From: Dryococelus australis
Taxonomy: Eukaryota; Arthropoda; Insecta; Phasmatodea; Phasmatidae
Assembly: GCA_029891345.1 (NCBI GenBank)
Contig: CM057002.1
Span: 17,048,295-17,112,294, forward strand
Length of the DNA stretch: 64,000 nucleotides
Direction: 5' to 3'
A model generated the notes under the pieces. That model was not told the origin of the DNA, did not search any database, and saw only the letters and a list, made by a program, of their open reading frames with translations. The position numbers and the translations under genes are program-made. Below, one piece after another: positions 47,580-59,400 of this stretch. The stretch's first letter is position 1. Every line of letters starts with the position of its first letter.

Positions 47580-47720
47580 ATGATCAACGAAGTTGAAAAT
47601 GACCATCAGGATTTCCTTCGTGAAAAGAATGAAATAGGGTTTTGTGTTCCAATATTACACGAAGCCATAGCAGAATCAGAAGATTTGTCGAGTTGGGGAC
47701 CCAAAGGGAAATTTGTTTAA
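47580..47720 (+). CDS. 46-residue small ORF in each array unit (candidate only)
   Basis: The ATG frame begins MINEVENDHQ, continues DFLREKNEIG and contains CVPILHEAIAESEDLSSWG, ending GKFV. It is acidic, with no low complexity and a balanced composition, which looks more coding-like than its surroundings. Intact copies lie at 52798-52938, 58014-58154 and 63231-63371. Because the units are nearly identical, its conservation proves nothing. In the diverged relative at about 43780-43830 the matching frame reads VPTVQEVAYADPLH before a stop, hinting at a shared origin. No family recognised. Confidence 0.25.
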   Translation: MINEVENDHQDFLREKNEIGFCVPILHEAIAESEDLSSWGPKGKFV

Positions 47721-47724
47721 AATA

Positions 47725-48060
47725 GAAGCGTGCATCTGGAGGTAGTGAAGGTGAGCTTAACGAGTACTACAGGAGGGTGTTAGTTTTAATTACTGGGCAT
47801 TTGAGCTGTGGTAGAGTATTTTGATGATATGACGTGGGGGGGGCTTAGCTGTTCCGGGGGTGGGTGCTTGTGTAACAGTTGCAGGTTGCCTGTGGCTGCG
47901 ATATGCTGACGAAAAAGTAGTTGAGGCGTGGCCTATCGATCTTTCAAAGATGTTGTAAGTGAATCGTCATCATAGTGAGTTAATTTTATTTCCGTATAAT
48001 TGAAATTCTGTTTGTTTTCGCATTGCTTCTGTTTTTGGATTTGGCAAGAAATGTTAGTTA
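47725..48060 (+). repeat. module A within unit 1
   Basis: Starts GAAGCGTGCATCTGGAGG, has a G-rich core (GGGGGGGCTTAGCTGTTCCG, then GGGTGCTTGTGTAACAGTTG, then CAGGTTGCC) and a T-rich tail (TTTCCGTATAATTG, then GTTTGTTTTCGCATTGCTTC). Its sister is module B, about 430 bp downstream. Present at the same place in units 2, 3 and 4. Confidence 0.8.
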
Positions 48061-48160
48061 ATACCTTGTAAAGCTATGCTATGCAATGATGTGTTGAGTT
48101 AAGTAAAGCATGGGAAATTTGTTTAGGATATGTAGTGGCATCCACATGGTGGTAATAAAG

Positions 48161-48517
48161 GAGAGTTGTATGGATTCTCCAGGAGGGTTGGTTTTTTTTT
48201 ATTTATTGGATATTTCAACATGTAATTTACTAGAGCCGAATGTGCTGTGTTAGAGCAGCATTTTCTTGATCTGACATGGGAGGGCTTAGCTGCCTCGGGG
48301 GCGGGTGCTTGTGTAACAGTTGCAGGTTACCTCTTGACTGCGATGCAGCAACGTGAAAGTAGCAGTGAGAAACTTGACAGTCGAGCTATCCAAGATGTTT
48401 GTCTCTCGTAAGTCAATCATCCATATAGAGTATTACCTTATTTTCCATATAATGATTGGTGTTTGGTTTGCTCTTCTATTGCTTTGTTTAAGCATTTGGC
48501 ATGAAATACATACTAAA
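48161..48517 (+). repeat. module B within unit 1
   Basis: Shares with module A the core GGGCTTAGCTG, CGGGGGCGGGTGCTTGTGTA, ACAGTTGCAGGTTACC, a GAGCTATCCAAGATGTTTGT stretch matching A's CCTATCGATCTTTCAAAGAT region, and the tail TTTCCATATAATGATTG. It is clearly diverged from A, so the duplication is older than the spread of the 5.2-kb unit. Confidence 0.8.
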
Positions 48518-48610
48518 CAATGTAACGGGCTTGGAAAAATTTTTCTGAACAAACTCTGATGATGAGCTTAACTTTTCAATCATCCAACTTGTCAAGGATA
48601 CAAAGAGAGC

Positions 48611-48634
48611 TTTTTTTTTTTTTTTTTTTTAATA
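48611..48634 (+). repeat. poly-T run of variable length in each unit
   Basis: A run of about 22 T in unit 1. In units 2 and 3 it is shorter and ends TTTGTTTAATAA. It is one of the few sites that separate the copies, and a likely slippage site. Confidence 0.85.
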
Positions 48635-49925
48635 AATGTAACTAAATACTTTAAGCTTGAATTTTTCAAACTTTAAATCTGACATAAAGTCTCTATGCTG
48701 CCGGTATTTGTCTAAGTTGTCAAAATAAATTTCTTTGTTTACTAACCGACATTTGGTGAAAGTGAAATACAACTTGAAATTTTGTCTTGCAGTCGGTTGG
48801 TATTTATTATAGAAAACCGTCTCTGGCTATTTACTAGATGATCGGCAATTGCCGTTCGCACTATAGAAGGTTCACAATTATGTATTTGCAGCGAAATAGA
48901 TGAAAATAATGAAGTATCACATCTACACCAATACTATTGGGGAGAGAGGACGTAAATAAATTGCTAACATCTAATTTCCCTTGAGGAACTATAATTAGAA
49001 CAGTACAAAAAGTGGAGAGAGCTGAACACTGAGAGCGCAGTGGTAGTGCTGGAGAAAAGATTGACTGTTCCCATGATGGTATGATCCATATTTGTAGTAT
49101 CAGGTGAGCATGTACAGTAGCATTAAAATTTGTAATGGAATGTATAAGTTTTTATTTATTTTTATTGGTTAGTAAGTTAATGGCGTAGCTAGTTGTTTGT
49201 GGTGTTTTGTAAAACTGATGTGCAGGTTTAGTAAGATCTTTGCTGTCGCTGGTAGTCTTCGATTATGAAGGCTTGTTACTGGCGTTACAGTAACTGGGAG
49301 AATGGTTCTAGCAGGCATGAGGAGATGTTTCCCCACTTCTACTTATTGCTCTTACATTTGTCGTGGATGGAGTGCCAGTTGTATAATTTCAAGTAAGTGT
49401 TGGAAAAATTGTATAGTTGAGACGGTAAGCTTGTTTTAGTCAATCTGGTTTGGGTTGCTTTGCTATGAATAGTGGTGAGTGTTAGATATTGTCTGGGAGG
49501 GTGATTTTCCAGGTTCACAGATAGCAGTTCAGTCCGTGTGAATGGTTATTGCGGCTTTGGGTTGGAGAAGGAAACTGTATTTGTTTTGAAACTGTATGTA
49601 TGTATAGGTTAGTTGTAAATGATATTCCATAATGTAGTAGGCTTCATTGGTTAGTAAAATAATTTTTTTGTGGTGGAATTAATTTTGGGGTATATTGAGA
49701 TAAAATATTTTGAATTAAAATGAGTATGTATGTACCTAAATTGGTTTGAGAAGAAAAAAGTTGATGGGTTGTTACGTTAAATCCTCGCGTTTGTTTCTTA
49801 TTTCTCTCTGCAGGGTTTTGAAGTTGTGAAAACATGTTGACACTACAGAATTGGTGTGGAAAGCAAATGGCTGTGTGAATAGCAAGGAATTTGGTGCATC
49901 CCTGTTGAAATAGAATGTCTGATTA

Positions 49926-50093
49926 ATGTATCTGTGGGCTATCCGTGGTGTACTCAAAGAAAAGAAAAAAAAGTGTTACGCGGATCAGATAATTCACACG
50001 TCGTCGTGCAGATACGCGAGTTTTGATGAAGAAATAAGCAAATGGATAAAAATGGAAGTTCTTAGCTCAGAAGCATTTACGGATGAAAACTGA
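49926..50093 (+). CDS. 55-residue small ORF in the array unit (candidate only)
   Basis: MYLWAIRGVLKEKKKKCYAD is followed by SFDEEISKWIKMEVLSSEAF and TDEN. Lysine-rich then acidic, no recognised domain. Units 2 and 3 carry a replacement in it (ATTCAC to ATTCTC, His to Leu) but keep it open. A donor-like ATCGAAG|GTAAATA follows at about 50165-50178. Possibly decayed coding sequence of an ancient element. Confidence 0.2.
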   Translation: MYLWAIRGVLKEKKKKCYADQIIHTSSCRYASFDEEISKWIKMEVLSSEAFTDEN

Positions 50094-50683
50094 ACTGTCC
50101 TACATACGTGGAAAATAAGAAAGTGTGTAATATAATAGGAGAACCTGTTTGGAAGCTGCAAAATATCGAAGGTAAATATAGAATGATGTACAAATTACGT
50201 TAACTACCATGCATCGTTGTTCAGGATGCATTGCAGCTAGATTTTTTAATTGGATAGAAATTAGCAGATGATGCATTGTGTCCAGGAACAGAGGTAGACG
50301 TGAATGAAATGTGTTTATTCGATGTAGTGGGTTGTTGAAGCAGCAGTTAATAATACATGGCTTTGACAGTGTTGCATTGTGGTAAGATTTAATGATACTT
50401 GATATCTCCGCAACTTGTTGTTTATAGTCTGTTGGGATTTATACATATCCTTATTCAAGAGGTATTTGATAATGTACAAGTGTTGTCATTGGTTTCCCAT
50501 GTTGCTATGTAGATAACCTCTGTGCAGGTATCTTTCAAGCACGTAGTCTGACAAAATGTGATAGAGACTCGGCAGTTTAGACAAGAAGGCGAGTAATTGG
50601 TAGGGTGGAGTATATGGTCTCGGTAGTGCCATATTTTTATGGTTATGCAGTTCCCTAAACAAAAATGTTTCCTTTATGGTGCT

Positions 50684-50953
50684 AGTAAGCTCACTGTTTT
50701 AAATACCGTATGTGACGTGCTACTTAAATTTTTTTCCATACGTGGATTTCAGAGTGAAAGATTTTTTTACACAGGTAATTTTATTTTGATACTAGAGTGT
50801 TGGTTCCAACATAATGGACGTGTAATGCTTCCAATTTTTAGAAGTCCTTATAAGTGTATTGAGGAAGTACAGCCGTTGAATATTGGATTACTGAAAAGGC
50901 AAGTTGTGTTTTTGCAACAAAATCTAGAAGTGGAATACCAAGTGGATGATTGA
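50684..50953 (+). CDS. about 90-residue open frame in each unit (candidate only)
   Basis: The shared frame starts at SKLTVLNTVCDVLLKFFSIR and continues with CWFQHNGRVMLPIFRSPYKC, then RQVVFLQQNLEVEYQVDD and a stop. Units 2 (to 56170) and 3 (to 61386) retain it, although one- or two-base indels just upstream (GTGCTAG, GTGTCTAG, GTCTAG) put different in-frame starts before it. A pyrimidine-rich tract ending in ACAG at about 50775 could be a splice acceptor. No family recognised. Confidence 0.2.
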   Translation, partial: SKLTVLNTVCDVLLKFFSIRGFQSERFFYTGNFILILECWFQHNGRVMLPIFRSPYKCIEEVQPLNIGLLKRQVVFLQQNLEVEYQVDD

Positions 50954-51218
50954 ATATCCTGCATCTTGAACATGCATCCTGTTTTGTGAAATGCAGCCTG
51001 TATCTTGAACATGTAGAAGCATAGTGAGGATTGTATGGAGGATAATTACTGTGATCAGTGGAATTCATAAAACTCATGACTGAGCTTGTGGCAGTTCCGG
51101 TAAACAAGTACGGAAGCGTATAGTCATAAAATGACAGGTGAGAAAATTGCATAAGCTTATGGTTGTAAGCGATATTTAAAAAAAAAAAAAATAATAATAA
51201 TTTAATGATGTTGTGGGG

Positions 51219-54200
51219 CAGTTTTAATATTATGAAAACATTTTGTAGTTATTATACTTTTTAATATTTTGTAAATTTTGGTCTGAATATGTACTTTTCT
51301 AAGAAATGTATACTTGTGCATCTATATTTTATAATGAAAACTTGTGATATGTGGACTATTAGTTAAATGAATACACATTCTACAATTTTTATGAGACCTA
51401 ATTAGTTAAAATGAAATTGCACCATGAAACTCGAATATTCATGTAATATGTAATCCACATATTAGCATTGTGCATAGGTGCCCAATTAGGTGTTTTGAAG
51501 CACGTATTACTCCAAATTTGGAACTTCAGATGTACAGTAACTGAAGACAATTATTCACTAGCAAACGTTAATTTAGTACATACAGTAATCATTGAAGGGC
51601 AGTGCTCAGTGGGAGTGCTAGGTAATGAATGAGATTATAATTTTGAGTTTAAATTTTTATTTTGGGGGAATCTGCTAATCTTCAATTTTTACTGTGATGT
51701 GTACTGTTTTGGCGGAACAAATAGTGTATATTTATTATGGTTTGGAAAACACTGTCGTACACAGGAAGAGAAACCAATTTATCTGATACATAATTTTGGT
51801 CTTTAAAGATACTGTGTTGGTGCAACAATTATTGACTGCCTTCAATGTGGGTCTGACCTGCACCTCGACTTGGCTACCTGACAATTGTCACGTAGTCGCC
51901 GGCAATTCAAGGGTCTTCTTGCATGGATGGCATGTTCGGAGGAAACTGAAAACAACGTTATTGGTGGGCGCCTTCCTGAAGATACTGGGATTATGAAGTA
52001 CAGTATCACAAGTGACATTTTCATTAAGTAGCAACTTTGGGGAAAAACTTTTCTTTGGGAGTTTCAGCATTGTTTTATAGCATACAGACATTCATGAGAA
52101 GGTAGCATTTGCACACAACCATGTGTTGTAAAAACAGATGTCGAGTGTTCTGGTCAAGTAAATTGGTAAATGTGTGCTGCATAAGACAGATTACAGTGCA
52201 AATATTTTAAGAGTCCTGTCACTGGCGTGTAGTTGCAGTTTTGTGGAAGTGCTACTTTTATTAAACACTAAATATATTACTGATGTGCAACGTTACACAC
52301 AAATGCTAGTCCTTAACCATTTTAAATTTTCTATCTAATCTAAAGAAAGTCCACATTCTCAACATTACTTTGAATCTTGTTTCTACATAATTTTGCTATG
52401 AATGTTTATGCAGCCAAGCTGTATACATTAGGGTTTAGTGTAGCCAGAAACAATTCCTTGGCTGTCTAGAAACATTGACTGGGCAGGAAGTGAATTAAGT
52501 ATGGAGTGTTGGCAGCAAGTAATTAAAGTAGCAAATGTTAAAAACTTTTTATTGAATATATATATATTTTTTTTTCTTAAAGAGTTTTTTATGAAAAATT
52601 ATATATATTTCTTACAATTGTGGTTTTAAAAGTTTTTTGAACAATTGTTGATATAATTGCAACTTATAACTTTACCTAAAGAGTTTTCCATGTGTTGGTT
52701 TGGTTTGTCCTGGCCATAGTCTTTGTTCCTGTCCAGATACTGTCAGAAGATGTGTGTCAACACTTTCGGTTAGAGAATATTTACTTCCATCTCGGATATG
52801 ATCAACGAAGTTGAAAATGACCATCAGGATTTCCTTCGTGAAAAGAATGAAATAGGGTTTTGTGTTCCAATATTACACGAAGCCATAGCAGAATCAGAAG
52901 ATTTGTCGAGTTGGGGACCCAAAGGGAAATTTGTTTAAAATAGAAGCGTGCATCTGGAGGTAGTGAAGGTGAGCTTAACGAGTACTACAGGAGGGTGTTA
53001 GTTTTAATTACTGGGCATTTGAGCTGTGGTAGAGTATTTTGATGATATGACGTGGGGGGGGCTTAGCTGTTCCGGGGGTGGGTGCTTGTGTAACAGTTGC
53101 AGGTTGCCTGTGGCTGCGATATGCTGACGAAAAAGTAGTTGAGGCGTGGCCTATCGATCTTTCAAAGATGTTGTAAGTGAATCGTCATCATAGTGAGTTA
53201 ATTTTATTTCCGTATAATTGAAATTCTGTTTGTTTTCGCATTGCTTCTGTTTTTGGATTTGGCAAGAAATGTTAGTTAATACCTTGTAAAGCTATGCTAT
53301 GCAATGATGTGTTGAGTTAAGTAAAGCATGGGAAATTTGTTTAGGATATGTAGTGGCATCCACATGGTGGTAATAAAGGAGAGTTGTATGGATTCTCCAG
53401 GAGGGTTGGTTTTTTTTTATTTATTGGATATTTCAACATGTAATTTACTAGAGCCGAATGTGCTGTGTTAGAGCAGCATTTTCTTGATCTGACATGGGAG
53501 GGCTTAGCTGCCTCGGGGGCGGGTGCTTGTGTAACAGTTGCAGGTTACCTCTTGACTGCGATGCAGCAACGTGAAAGTAGCAGTGAGAAACTTGACAGTC
53601 GAGCTATCCAAGATGTTTGTCTCTCGTAAGTCAATCATCCATATAGAGTATTACCTTATTTTCCATATAATGATTGGTGTTTGGTTTGCTCTTCTATTGC
53701 TTTGTTTAAGCATTTGGCATGAAATACATACTAAACAATGTAACGGGCTTGGAAAAAATTTTCTGAACAAACTCTGATGATGAGCTTAACTTTTCAATCA
53801 TCCAACTTGTCAAGGATACAAAGAGAGCTTTTTTTTTTTTTTTTGTTTAATAAATGTAACTAAATACTTTAAGCTTGAATTTTTCAAACTTTAAATCTGA
53901 CATAAAGTCTCTATGCTGCCGGTATTTGTCTAAGTTGTCAAAATAAATTTCTTTGTTTACTAACCGACATTTGGTGAAAGTGAAATACAACTTGAAATTT
54001 TGTCTTGCAGTCGGTTGGTATTTATTATAGAAAACCGTCTCTGGCTATTTACTAGATGATCGGCAATTGCCGTTCGCACTATAGAAGGTTCACAATTATG
54101 TATTTGCAGCGAAATAGATGAAAATAATGAAGTATCACATCTACACCAATACTATTGGGGAGAGGGACGTAAATAAATTGCTAACATCTAATTTCCCTTG

Positions 54201-56435
54201 AGGAACTATAATTAGAACAGTACAAAAAGTGGAGAGAGCTGAACACTGAGAGCGCAGTGGTAGTGCTGGAGAAAAGATTGACTGTTCCCATGATGGTATG
54301 ATCCATATTTGTAGTATCAGGTGAGCATGTACAGTAGCATTAAAATTTGTAATGGAATGTATAAGTTTTTATTTATTTTTATTGGTTAGTAAGTTAATGG
54401 CGTAGCTAGTTGTTTGTGGTGTTTTGTAAAACTGATGTGCAGGTTTAGTAAGATCTTTGCTGTCGCTGGTAGTCTTCGATTATGAAGGCTTGTTACTGGC
54501 GTTACAGTAACTGGGAGAATGGTTCTAGCAGGCATGAGGAGATGTTTCCCCACTTCTACTTATTGCTCTTACATTTGTCGTGGATGGAGTGCCAGTTGTA
54601 TAATTTCAAGTAAGTGTTGGAAAAATTGTATAGTTGAGACGGTAAGCTTGTTTTAGTCAATCTGGTTTGGGTTGCTTTGCTATGAATAGTGGTGAGTGTT
54701 AGATATTGTCTGGGAGGGTGATTTTCCAGGTTCACAGATAGCAGTTCAGTCCGTGTGAATGGTTATTGCGGCTTTGGGTTGGAGAAGGAAACTGTATTTG
54801 TTTTGAAACTGTATGTATGTATAGGTTAGTTGTAAATGATATTCCATAATGTAGTAGGCTTCATTGGTTAGTAAAATAATTTTTTTGTGGTGGAATTAAT
54901 TTTGGGGTATATTGAGATAAAATATTTTGAATTAAAATGAGTATGTATGTACCTAAATTGGTTTGAGAAGAAAAAAGTTGATGGGTTGTTACGTTAAATC
55001 CTCGCGTTTGTTTCTTATTTCTCTCTGCAGGGTTTTGAAGTTGTGAAAACATGTTGACACTACAGAATTGGTGTGGAAAGCAAATGGCTGTGTGAATAGC
55101 AAGGAATTTGGTGCATCCCTGTTGAAATAGAATGTCTGATTAATGTATCTGTGGGCTATCCGTGGTGTACTCAAAGAAAAGAAAAAAAAGTGTTACGCGG
55201 ATCAGATAATTCTCACGTCGTCGTGCAGATACGCGAGTTTTGATGAAGAAATAAGCAAATGGATAAAAATGGAAGTTCTTAGCTCAGAAGCATTTACGGA
55301 TGAAAACTGAACTGTCCTACATACGTGGAAAATAAGAAAGTGTGTAATATAATAGGAGAACCTGTTTGGAAGCTGCAAAATATCGAAGGTAAATATAGAA
55401 TGATGTACAAATTACGTTAACTACCATGCATCGTTGTTCAGGATGCATTGCAGCTAGATTTTTTAATTGGATAGAAATTAGCAGATGATGCATTGTGTCC
55501 AGGAACAGAGGTAGACGTGAATGAAATGTGTTTATTCGATGTAGTGGGTTGTTGAAGCAGCAGTTAATAATACATGGCTTTGACAGTGTTGCATTGTGGT
55601 AAGATTTAATGATACTTGATATCTCCGCAACTTGTTGTTTATAGTCTGTTGGGATTTATACATATCCTTATTCAAGAGGTATTTGATAATGTACAAGTGT
55701 TGTCATTGGTTTCCCATGTTGCTATGTAGATAACCTCTGTGCAGGTATCTTTCAAGCACGTAGTCTGACAAAATGTGATAGAGACTCGGCAGTTTAGACA
55801 AGAAGGCGAGTAATTGGTAGGGTGAGTATATGGTCTCGGTAGTGCCATATTTTTATGGTTATGCAGTTCCCTAAACAAAAATGTTTCCTTTATGGTGTCT
55901 AGTAAGCTCACTGTTTTAAATACCGTATGTGACGTGCTACTTAAATTTTTTTCCATACGTGGATTTCAGAGTGAAAGATTTTTTTACACAGGTAATTTTA
56001 TTTTGATACTAGAGTGTTGGTTCCAACATAATGGACGTGTAATGCTTCCAATTTTTAGAAGTCCTTATAAGTGTATTGAAGAAGTACAGCCGTTGAATAT
56101 TGGATTACTGAAAAGGCAAGTTGTGTTTTTGCAACAAAATCTAGAAGTGGAATACCAAGTGGATGATTGAATATCCTGCATCTTGAACATGCATCCTGTT
56201 TTGTGAAATGCAGCCTGTATCTTGAACATGTAGAAGCATAGTGAGGATTGTATGGAGGATAATTACTGTGATCAGTGGAATTCATAAAACTCATGACTGA
56301 GCTTGTGGCAGTTCCGGTAAACAAGTACGGAAGCGTATAGTCATAAAATGACAGGTGAGAAAATTGCATAAGCTTATGGTTGTAAGCGATATTTAAAAAA
56401 AAAAAAAATAATAATAATTTAATGATGTTGTGGGG
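51219..56435 (+). repeat. tandem array unit 2 (5,217 bp)
   Basis: Head-to-tail with unit 1 and nearly identical. Private differences include GGGTGAGTATATGG (other units GGGTGGAGTATATGG), GGAAAAAATTTTCTG (others GGAAAAATTTTTCTG) and a one-base insertion in GTGTCTAGTAAG near 55898. Confidence 0.97.
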
Positions 56436-59400
56436 CAGTTTTAATATTATGAAAACATTTTGTAGTTATTATACTTTTTAATATTTTGTAAATTTTGGTC
56501 TGAATATGTACTTTTCTAAGAAATGTATACTTGTGCATCTATATTTTATAATGAAAACTTGTGATATGTGGACTATTAGTTAAATGAATACACATTCTAC
56601 AATTTTTATGAGACCTAATTAGTTAAAATGAAATTGCACCATGAAACTCGAATATTCATGTAATATGTAATCCACATATTAGCATTGTGCATAGGTGCCC
56701 AATTAGGTGTTTTGAAGCACGTATTACTCCAAATTTGGAACTTCAGATGTACAGTAACTGAAGACAATTATTCACTAGCAAACGTTAATTTAGTACATAC
56801 AGTAATCATTGAAGGGCAGTGCTCAGTGGGAGTGCTAGGTAATGAATGAGATTATAATTTTGAGTTTAAATTTTTATTTTGGGGGAATCTGCTAATCTTC
56901 AATTTTTACTGTGATGTGTACTGTTTTGGCGGAACAAATAGTGTATATTTATTATGGTTTGGAAAACACTGTCGTACACAGGAAGAGAAACCAATTTATC
57001 TGATACATAATTTTGGTCTTTAAAGATACTGTGTTGGTGCAACAATTATTGACTGCCTTCAATGTGGGTCTGACCTGCACCTCGACTTGGCTACCTGACA
57101 ATTGTCACGTAGTCGCCGGCAATTCAAGGGTCTTCTTGCATGGATGGCATGTTCGGAGGAAACTGAAAACAACGTTATTGGTGGGCGCCTTCCTGAAGAT
57201 ACTGGGATTATGAAGTACAGTATCACAAGTGACATTTTCATTAAGTAGCAACTTTGGGGAAAAACTTTTCTTTGGGAGTTTCAGCATTGTTTTTAAGCAT
57301 ACAGACATTCATGAGAAGGTAGCATTTGCACACAACCATGTGTTGTAAAAACAGATGTCGAGTGTTCTGGTCAAGTAAATTGGTAAATGTGTGCTGCATA
57401 AGACAGATTACAGTGCAAATATTTTAAGAGTCCTGTCACTGGCGTGTAGTTGCAGTTTTGTGGAAGTGCTACTTTTATTAAACACTAAATATATTACTGA
57501 TGTGCAACGTTACACACAAATGCTAGTCCTTAACCATTTTAAATTTTCTATCTAATCTAAAGAAAGTCCACATTCTCAACATTACTTTGAATCTTGTTTC
57601 TACATAATTTTGCTATGAATGTTTATGCAGCCAAGCTGTATACATTAGGGTTTAGTGTAGCCAGAAACAATTCCTTGGCTGTCTAGAAACATTGACTGGG
57701 CAGGAAGTGAATTAAGTATGGAGTGTTGGCAGCAAGTAATTAAAGTAGCAAATGTTAAAAACTTTTTATTGAATATATATATATTTTTTTTTCTTAAAGA
57801 GTTTTTTATGAAAAATTATATATATTTCTTACAATTGTGTTTTAAAAGTTTTTTGAACAATTGTTGATATAATTGCAACTTATAACTTTACCTAAAGAGT
57901 TTTCCATGTGTTGGTTTGGTTTGTCCTGGCCATAGTCTTTGTTCCTGTCCAGATACTGTCAGAAGATGTGTGTCAACACTTTCGGTTAGAGAATATTTAC
58001 TTCCATCTCGGATATGATCAACGAAGTTGAAAATGACCATCAGGATTTCCTTCGTGAAAAGAATGAAATAGGGTTTTGTGTTCCAATATTACACGAAGCC
58101 ATAGCAGAATCAGAAGATTTGTCGAGTTGGGGACCCAAAGGGAAATTTGTTTAAAATAGAAGCGTGCATCTGGAGGTAGTGAAGGTGAGCTTAACGAGTA
58201 CTACAGGAGGGTGTTAGTTTTAATTACTGGGCATTTGAGCTGTGGTAGAGTATTTTGATGATATGACGTGGGGGGGGCTTAGCTGTTCCGGGGGTGGGTG
58301 CTTGTGTAACAGTTGCAGGTTGCCTGTGGCTGCGATATGCTGACGAAAAAGTAGTTGAGGCGTGGCCTATCGATCTTTCAAAGATGTTGTAAGTGAATCG
58401 TCATCATAGTGAGTTAATTTTATTTCCGTATAATTGAAATTCTGTTTGTTTTCGCATTGCTTCTGTTTTTGGATTTGGCAAGAAATGTTAGTTAATACCT
58501 TGTAAAGCTATGCTATGCAATGATGTGTTGAGTTAAGTAAAGCATGGGAAATTTGTTTAGGATATGTAGTGGCATCCACATGGTGGTAATAAAGGAGAGT
58601 TGTATGGATTCTCCAGGAGGGTTGGTTTTTTTTTATTTATTGGATATTTCAACATGTAATTTACTAGAGCCGAATGTGCTGTGTTAGAGCAGCATTTTCT
58701 TGATCTGACATGGGAGGGCTTAGCTGCCTCGGGGGCGGGTGCTTGTGTAACAGTTGCAGGTTACCTCTTGACTGCGATGCAGCAACGTGAAAGTAGCAGT
58801 GAGAAACTTGACAGTCGAGCTATCCAAGATGTTTGTCTCTCGTAAGTCAATCATCCATATAGAGTATTACCTTATTTTCCATATAATGATTGGTGTTTGG
58901 TTTGCTCTTCTATTGCTTTGTTTAAGCATTTGGCATGAAATACATACTAAACAATGTAACGGGCTTGGAAAAATTTTTCTGAACAAACTCTGATGATGAG
59001 CTTAACTTTTCAATCATCCAACTTGTCAAGGATACAAAGAGAGCTTTTTTTTTTTTTTTTTGTTTAATAAATGTAACTAAATACTTTAAGCTTGAATTTT
59101 TCAAACTTTAAATCTGACATAAAGTCTCTATGCTGCCGGTATTTGTCTAAGTTGTCAAAATAAATTTCTTTGTTTACTAACCGACATTTGGTGAAAGTGA
59201 AATACAACTTGAAATTTTGTCTTGCAGTCGGTTGGTATTTATTATAGAAAACCGTCTCTGGCTATTTACTAGATGATCGGCAATTGCCGTTCGCACTATA
59301 GAAGGTTCACAATTATGTATTTGCAGCGAAATAGATGAAAATAATGAAGTATCACATCTACACCAATACTATTGGGGAGAGGGACGTAAATAAATTGCTA

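Larger units (their letters stand above)
46003..51218 (+). repeat. tandem array unit 1 (5,216 bp, edge copy)
   Basis: The unit runs from CAGTTTTAATATGAAAAC to the (A)n(ATA)n stretch and TTTAATGATGTTGTGGGG at 51201-51218, after which the next unit starts with the same CAGTTTTAATAT. It differs privately from units 2 and 3 at several points: TAATATGAAAAC versus TAATATTATGAAAAC; TTATTGTAC versus TTATTATAC; AGTTTAAATG versus AGTTAAATG; GAGAGAGGACG versus GAGAGGGACG; AATTCACACG versus AATTCTCACG; ATTGAGGAAG versus ATTGAAGAAG. It matches no rRNA, histone, snRNA or other tandem gene family I recognise. The plus strand is rich in G and T and poor in C. Confidence 0.95.

Noticed and set aside
47820-47912. 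C/D-box snoRNA suggested by TGATGA and CTGA about 90 bases apart in module A
   Set aside because: The first base of box C does not fit, the terminal stem is weak, and module B has lost the C-like box, so there is no support for it.
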